DNA from: a virus
Strand: one strand, 5' to 3'
IMG/VR virus record: IMGVR_UViG_3300034198_014327
Span: 1 to 32,398 of that record
Length of the DNA stretch: 32,398 bases
The position numbers were made by a program, and so were the translations under genes. Position 1 is the stretch's first letter. Every line of letters begins with the position of its first letter. Below the pieces are notes generated by a model that ran no database searches, was not told where the DNA came from, and worked only from the letters and a program-made list of their open reading frames with translations. Positions 30,448-32,398 of this stretch are shown here, one piece after another.

Positions 30448-30673
30448 TTAGTCCTTTGCTCGCTAACCATTGGTCAACAAAATCCTCTGCTGCATAAAGA
30501 GAATTAAGCGACTTCCTAAACTCTTCTCCGTTTATCTTGCAATAAATATTTTCAGCAAACTTCCTCAACTCCTCCACGGTGCAAACATAAACCTCCCTAG
30601 TGAATGCTTCGCCCTTATCAGCACCGACCAAGGCAATCTGAGATACATCGCTATAAACTGCTTTCTTAATCAT
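30431..30673 (-). CDS. TVEELR/DQWLASK paralogue, copy 2
   Basis: An 80-residue protein sharing two blocks with the upstream neighbour: VYVCTVEELRKF (about 28-39) and FVDQWLASKGL (about 64-74). Between them it is helical. At the DNA level the regions coding for DQWLASK are nearly identical in both copies, so this is a tandem duplication that has diverged. The start at 30673 overlaps the previous stop as ATGA; an upstream in-frame start is within the neighbour. Function unknown. Confidence 0.72.
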   Translation of the reverse strand: MIKKAVYSDVSQIALVGADKGEAFTREVYVCTVEELRKFAENIYCKINGEEFRKSLNSLYAAEDFVDQWLASKGLNEKAE

Positions 30674-30933
30674 TTGCCCTCGTTCTTGCTCGCTAGCCAT
30701 TGGTCAATAATCTCATCACAAGCCGGATCGTAATATGTAATCACACCTTGATCGGCGTATTGCATTACGTCGGTAACTGACGCTCTGACTAACTCTCTCA
30801 ACTCTTCTACGGTGCAGAAGTAGCCTTTCTGAACAGTAGTCTCGCTATGCTCATACCCTGCAATTTCGTTTCGCTCTTTGCTGTAGAACTCAAGCGCTGT
30901 CGTGGGATCATCTAATTTGTATAGCTTTTTCAT
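30670..30933 (-). CDS. TVEELR/DQWLASK paralogue, copy 1
   Basis: An 87-residue protein, MKKLYKLDDPTTALEFYSKERN..., with GYFCTVEELRELV (about 37-49) and EIIDQWLASKNEG (about 74-86), both repeated in the following gene. GGGGGC precedes the ATG at 30933 and the start overlaps the previous stop as ATGA. The protein looks like a small mixed alpha/beta unit. Not recognised beyond the paralogy. Confidence 0.72.
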   Translation of the reverse strand: MKKLYKLDDPTTALEFYSKERNEIAGYEHSETTVQKGYFCTVEELRELVRASVTDVMQYADQGVITYYDPACDEIIDQWLASKNEGK

Positions 30934-31304
30934 TTGCCCCCTTGCTCCCAATTCTTCTCCTGCAAAATCCCAGCACACACTTCCATCAAATCCATGCCAG
31001 AAAAGTAATTACCTGGAACAATCCAATCGTGTTCACCTAGTAGCTTCTCTGCTTCAGTAGCAAACATTCGGACATGCTCAGTCTGCATCAAGCCCCACGC
31101 GCCCCAATCTCGGTTTCGAATCTCGTACCATATCTCTTTTAATTTCGCGGGAAGCCCTGGATGTAGCGCGAGATATTCTGACATTGCCTTACGCTTTTGC
31201 TCCCACACCGCCTCATTAACACCTTTACCAAACGTCATTAGTGTTTCTAGATCGCTAAAAACTATCATGCCGTTTTCGAGCTTAATTTGATCTTCTTCGC
31301 TCAT
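30930..31304 (-). CDS. Hypothetical phage protein (124 residues)
   Basis: A soluble protein, MSEEDQIKLENGMIVFSDLETLMTF..., with many Trp residues (WEQKRK, IWYEIRNRDWGAWGLMQ at about 71-87, DWIVPGNYF). The IRNRDWGAWGL stretch is reminiscent of the NRDWEAWALL stretch in the metallophosphoesterase at 3959, which may be coincidence. AGGAGA precedes the ATG at 31304, and the ATG overlaps the zinc-ribbon stop as ATGA. No function can be assigned. Confidence 0.7.
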   Translation of the reverse strand: MSEEDQIKLENGMIVFSDLETLMTFGKGVNEAVWEQKRKAMSEYLALHPGLPAKLKEIWYEIRNRDWGAWGLMQTEHVRMFATEAEKLLGEHDWIVPGNYFSGMDLMEVCAGILQEKNWEQGGK

Positions 31305-31543
31305 TCTATCTCCTTTGGACTTACACCACATATCGGGCACTTAAAATCTCTCGCTACTTTTCCAACCGGAATATTTATATTTTGCTTCACACCGCAATTT
31401 AAACAGCATCGATAGACCTGATAAGTGTTGTTGTACTGCATGACCTGAGCCAACTCGAATGCTTGATCCTTTAGGCACCTTCCTGCCTGAGAACACATAA
31501 TATTTGCACAGATACACATTGACCTTTCGCTATCGCTTGTCAT
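31301..31543 (-). CDS. Cysteine-rich zinc-ribbon protein
   Basis: An 80-residue protein with nine cysteines. The N-terminus has CICANIMCSQAGRC (about 10-23); the C-terminal half has CCLNCG (about 46-51) and CPICG (about 69-73), 18-20 residues apart, a classical zinc ribbon like those in small transcription-related proteins. It starts 3 nt after the 35-residue membrane protein stop. A DNA- or RNA-polymerase-related role is possible, but only the zinc binding is suggested by sequence. Confidence 0.7.
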   Translation of the reverse strand: MTSDSERSMCICANIMCSQAGRCLKDQAFELAQVMQYNNTYQVYRCCLNCGVKQNINIPVGKVARDFKCPICGVSPKEIE

Positions 31544-31546
31544 GAT

Positions 31547-31654
31547 TCACCTTTTAAACACAAAATCTAAAACTACTATCGATAGAGAAACCGCCAGAAA
31601 AATAGTGTTCAACACTATTTGCATAGCAATATACATTTTAGCTGCGTCACTCAT
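31547..31654 (-). CDS. Micro membrane protein (35 residues)
   Basis: A short gene between called genes: MSDAAKMYIAMQIVLNTIFL followed by AVSLSIVVLDFVFKR, so residues 8-32 form one hydrophobic helix with a polar start and a basic end. It probably inserts in the inner membrane. Its ATG overlaps the preceding gene by 8 nt and it ends 3 nt before the next start, filling an otherwise empty 103-nt gap in a region with no other gaps. Function unknown. Confidence 0.6.
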   Translation of the reverse strand: MSDAAKMYIAMQIVLNTIFLAVSLSIVVLDFVFKR

Positions 31655-31841
31655 TGCTGCTATCCTTTTTGCCGAGGGATTCGATTTTGACCATTAAATC
31701 TATAAACCATTCTTCTTTATCTTTCTTATCTTCATCATCTAGATCCCACTCTAACGCCCGTTGAATAGCGCACCATATTTCTGCTTTCATCTCCCAAAAT
31801 TTCAACATCTCGCCGATATCGGGTACTTCTTTATTGCTCAT
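31647..31841 (-). CDS. Hypothetical small acidic protein
   Basis: A 64-residue protein: MSNKEVPDIGEMLKFWEMKAEIWCAIQRALEWD, an acidic patch (DLDDEDKKDKEEW) and a helical C-terminus. It overlaps the preceding gene by 11 nt. No domain recognised. It could be an inhibitory or mimic protein given its acidity, but that is speculation. Confidence 0.65.
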   Translation of the reverse strand: MSNKEVPDIGEMLKFWEMKAEIWCAIQRALEWDLDDEDKKDKEEWFIDLMVKIESLGKKDSSNE

Positions 31842-32049
31842 AAATATTTCGTTCCTGCAATCTAATCACTTCATCAACTAAAATTTCTTCCCGCGCTTGC
31901 ACTGCTATCATTGAATGATTCAATCTTGATATTTCAAATCTGGTTGTTTCATCTAAGCGATTTAATAAAATATGCAGGCACTGCACATCGCGCTTTAATC
32001 GTTTGATCTCATCCTCGCGTCTTATGTAGTTCATTAATCTTTTGAGCAT
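31831..32049 (-). CDS. Small coiled-coil protein
   Basis: A 72-residue protein: MLKRLMNYIRREDEIKRLKRDVQCLHILL and onward form one long amphipathic helix with heptad leucines and isoleucines, a likely dimeric coiled coil. The N-terminal 25 residues are very basic. It overlaps the HTH gene upstream by 16 nt. It may act as a partner of that regulator; the pairing is inferred only from adjacency. Confidence 0.65.
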   Translation of the reverse strand: MLKRLMNYIRREDEIKRLKRDVQCLHILLNRLDETTRFEISRLNHSMIAVQAREEILVDEVIRLQERNIYEQ

Positions 32050-32255
32050 TTTGATCCCTTCTTGATGTAAACAATTTCAAACCCCAAGTTATTAATCAAA
32101 GTACTGCCAATGCTTTTTTTATCCGCTAATACTTCACTTAAATAACTTCTGCAAACTTTAAGTTCTTTGGCTATTTGCATTTGAGTTACACCGTATTTGA
32201 TGCGGTCTTTAATTAATTGCTTCACTTCTTTTTCAGTATAATATGCTTTTTTCAT
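32034..32255 (-). CDS. XRE-family helix-turn-helix regulator
   Basis: A 73-residue protein with a clear Cro/CI-type HTH: GVTQMQIAKELKVCRSYLSEVLADKKS (about 22-48), where TQMQIAKEL is helix 2 and RSYLSEVL the recognition helix. A short C-terminal segment ends in a basic Cys-containing tail. It is the first gene of the long leftward train. Its ATG lies exactly about where transcription from the promoter at 32262-32290 should start, so its mRNA may be leaderless, like lambda cI from its maintenance promoter. Operator-like repeats (GTTCTC) flank the promoter, which suggests autoregulation. Confidence 0.85.
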   Translation of the reverse strand: MKKAYYTEKEVKQLIKDRIKYGVTQMQIAKELKVCRSYLSEVLADKKSIGSTLINNLGFEIVYIKKGSKCSKD

Positions 32256-32297
32256 AGTTCTCTTATAGTTTACATTTGTTCTCGTTGCAAGAACTAT
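32254..32297. promoter_or_regulatory. Operator-like repeats over the HTH gene promoter
   Basis: ATAGTTCT (32254-32261) and AGAACTAT (32290-32297) are perfect 8-bp inverted repeats. A further GTTCT (32278-32282) pairs with AGAAC (32290-32294) across 7 nt. The sites bracket the promoter and the first one overlaps the start codon of the HTH gene, which would suit autorepression by its product. Confidence 0.65.
32262..32290 (-). promoter_or_regulatory. Sigma70-type promoter of the HTH gene and the leftward train
   Basis: On the minus strand TTGCAA (complement of 32285-32290), a 17-nt spacer and TATAAG (complement of 32262-32267). The predicted start is at about 32255, which coincides with the A of the ATG. 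Only a weak purine run (AAGAGA) precedes the ATG, in agreement with leaderless translation. Confidence 0.65.
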
Positions 32298-32398
32298 TTC
32301 TCTCTAACGATTTTATATTTATGCCTTAGCTCGAATATAAATTCAGGATATAGCGACATCGCCAGCTTCCACTTAATTCTGAACGTCTCGGTCTTAAC
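32294..32398 (-). CDS. 3' end of an unidentified upstream gene (partial)
   Basis: The minus strand is open from the window edge to a TAG at 32294-32296: 34 residues, VKTETFRIKWKLAMSLYPEF then IFELRHKYKIVREK. The stretch is basic and helical with aromatic residues and looks like the end of a real protein. Too little remains to identify it. Its end overlaps the -35 region of the HTH gene promoter. Confidence 0.45.
   Translation of the reverse strand, partial: VKTETFRIKWKLAMSLYPEFIFELRHKYKIVREK

Noticed and set aside
1-32398. Terminal repeat or circular permutation linking both window ends
   Set aside because: The first and last ~100 bases share no obvious direct repeat, so nothing supports treating the window as a complete genome.
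1-32398. tRNA genes, CRISPR arrays, insertion sequences, attachment sites
   Set aside because: No cloverleaf with a GTTCGANNC-type arm, no regularly spaced repeats and no transposase or integrase frame was seen on either strand.

Overview
The window is part of a tailed double-stranded DNA phage or prophage with a short-tailed (podovirus-like) morphogenesis gene set: small and large terminase, portal, scaffold, major capsid protein, a gp4-like head-tail adaptor, a gp10-like tail nozzle and a series of internal/ejection proteins. I see no tape-measure, sheath or long-tail genes. The host is probably a Gram-negative bacterium, because the phage encodes a lipobox lipoprotein, several Sec signal peptides and a lytic transglycosylase-type virion protein; this is inference and I cannot name the host. 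Base composition is AT-leaning. No tRNA, rRNA, CRISPR array, integrase, polymerase, primase or insertion sequence is visible.

Layout. (1) 1-1873, minus strand: an early-type operon of two small zinc-ribbon proteins, a RecT/Bet annealing protein and a Gp157-family protein, running off the left edge. (2) 1885-1960: a compact control region with overlapping divergent promoters and nested inverted repeats. (3) 1999-3529, plus strand: the only rightward cassette, five tightly coupled genes that start with a Cro/CI-like HTH candidate and include a membrane-anchored protein and a PD-(D/E)XK-like protein. It collides head-on with the leftward genes, with the two stop codons touching. (4) 3530-32255, minus strand: one near-continuous leftward gene train of about 28.7 kb. 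In order of transcription it starts with an HTH regulator whose promoter predicts a leaderless mRNA. Next come about a dozen small proteins, including tandem paralogues, small zinc-finger-like proteins and short membrane proteins. Then follow a secreted metallopeptidase, terminase, portal, fibre-like virion proteins, scaffold, capsid, a hairpin, further virion and exported proteins, a lipoprotein, adaptor, nozzle, ejection proteins ending in a transglycosylase protein, a lysis-like block with a holin candidate, a metallophosphoesterase and two small proteins. (5) 32294-32398: the 3' end of another leftward gene.

How it works together. Genes in the long train mostly overlap by ATGA (4 nt) or TAATG (1 nt), so translational coupling appears to be the rule. 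The largest internal gap, 65 nt just downstream of the capsid and decoration genes, holds a stem-loop that could attenuate transcription. The two HTH genes and their operator-like repeats suggest a regulatory switch, so a temperate or regulated life style is possible, but no integrase lies in the window. The least ordinary features are the exported proteins embedded in the virion operon (one a zinc metallopeptidase), the carbohydrate-binding-like insertion in the adaptor, and the plus-strand cassette. Five genes too short for routine calling were found by reading between genes (at 4902, 15102, 29394, 30171 and 31547).
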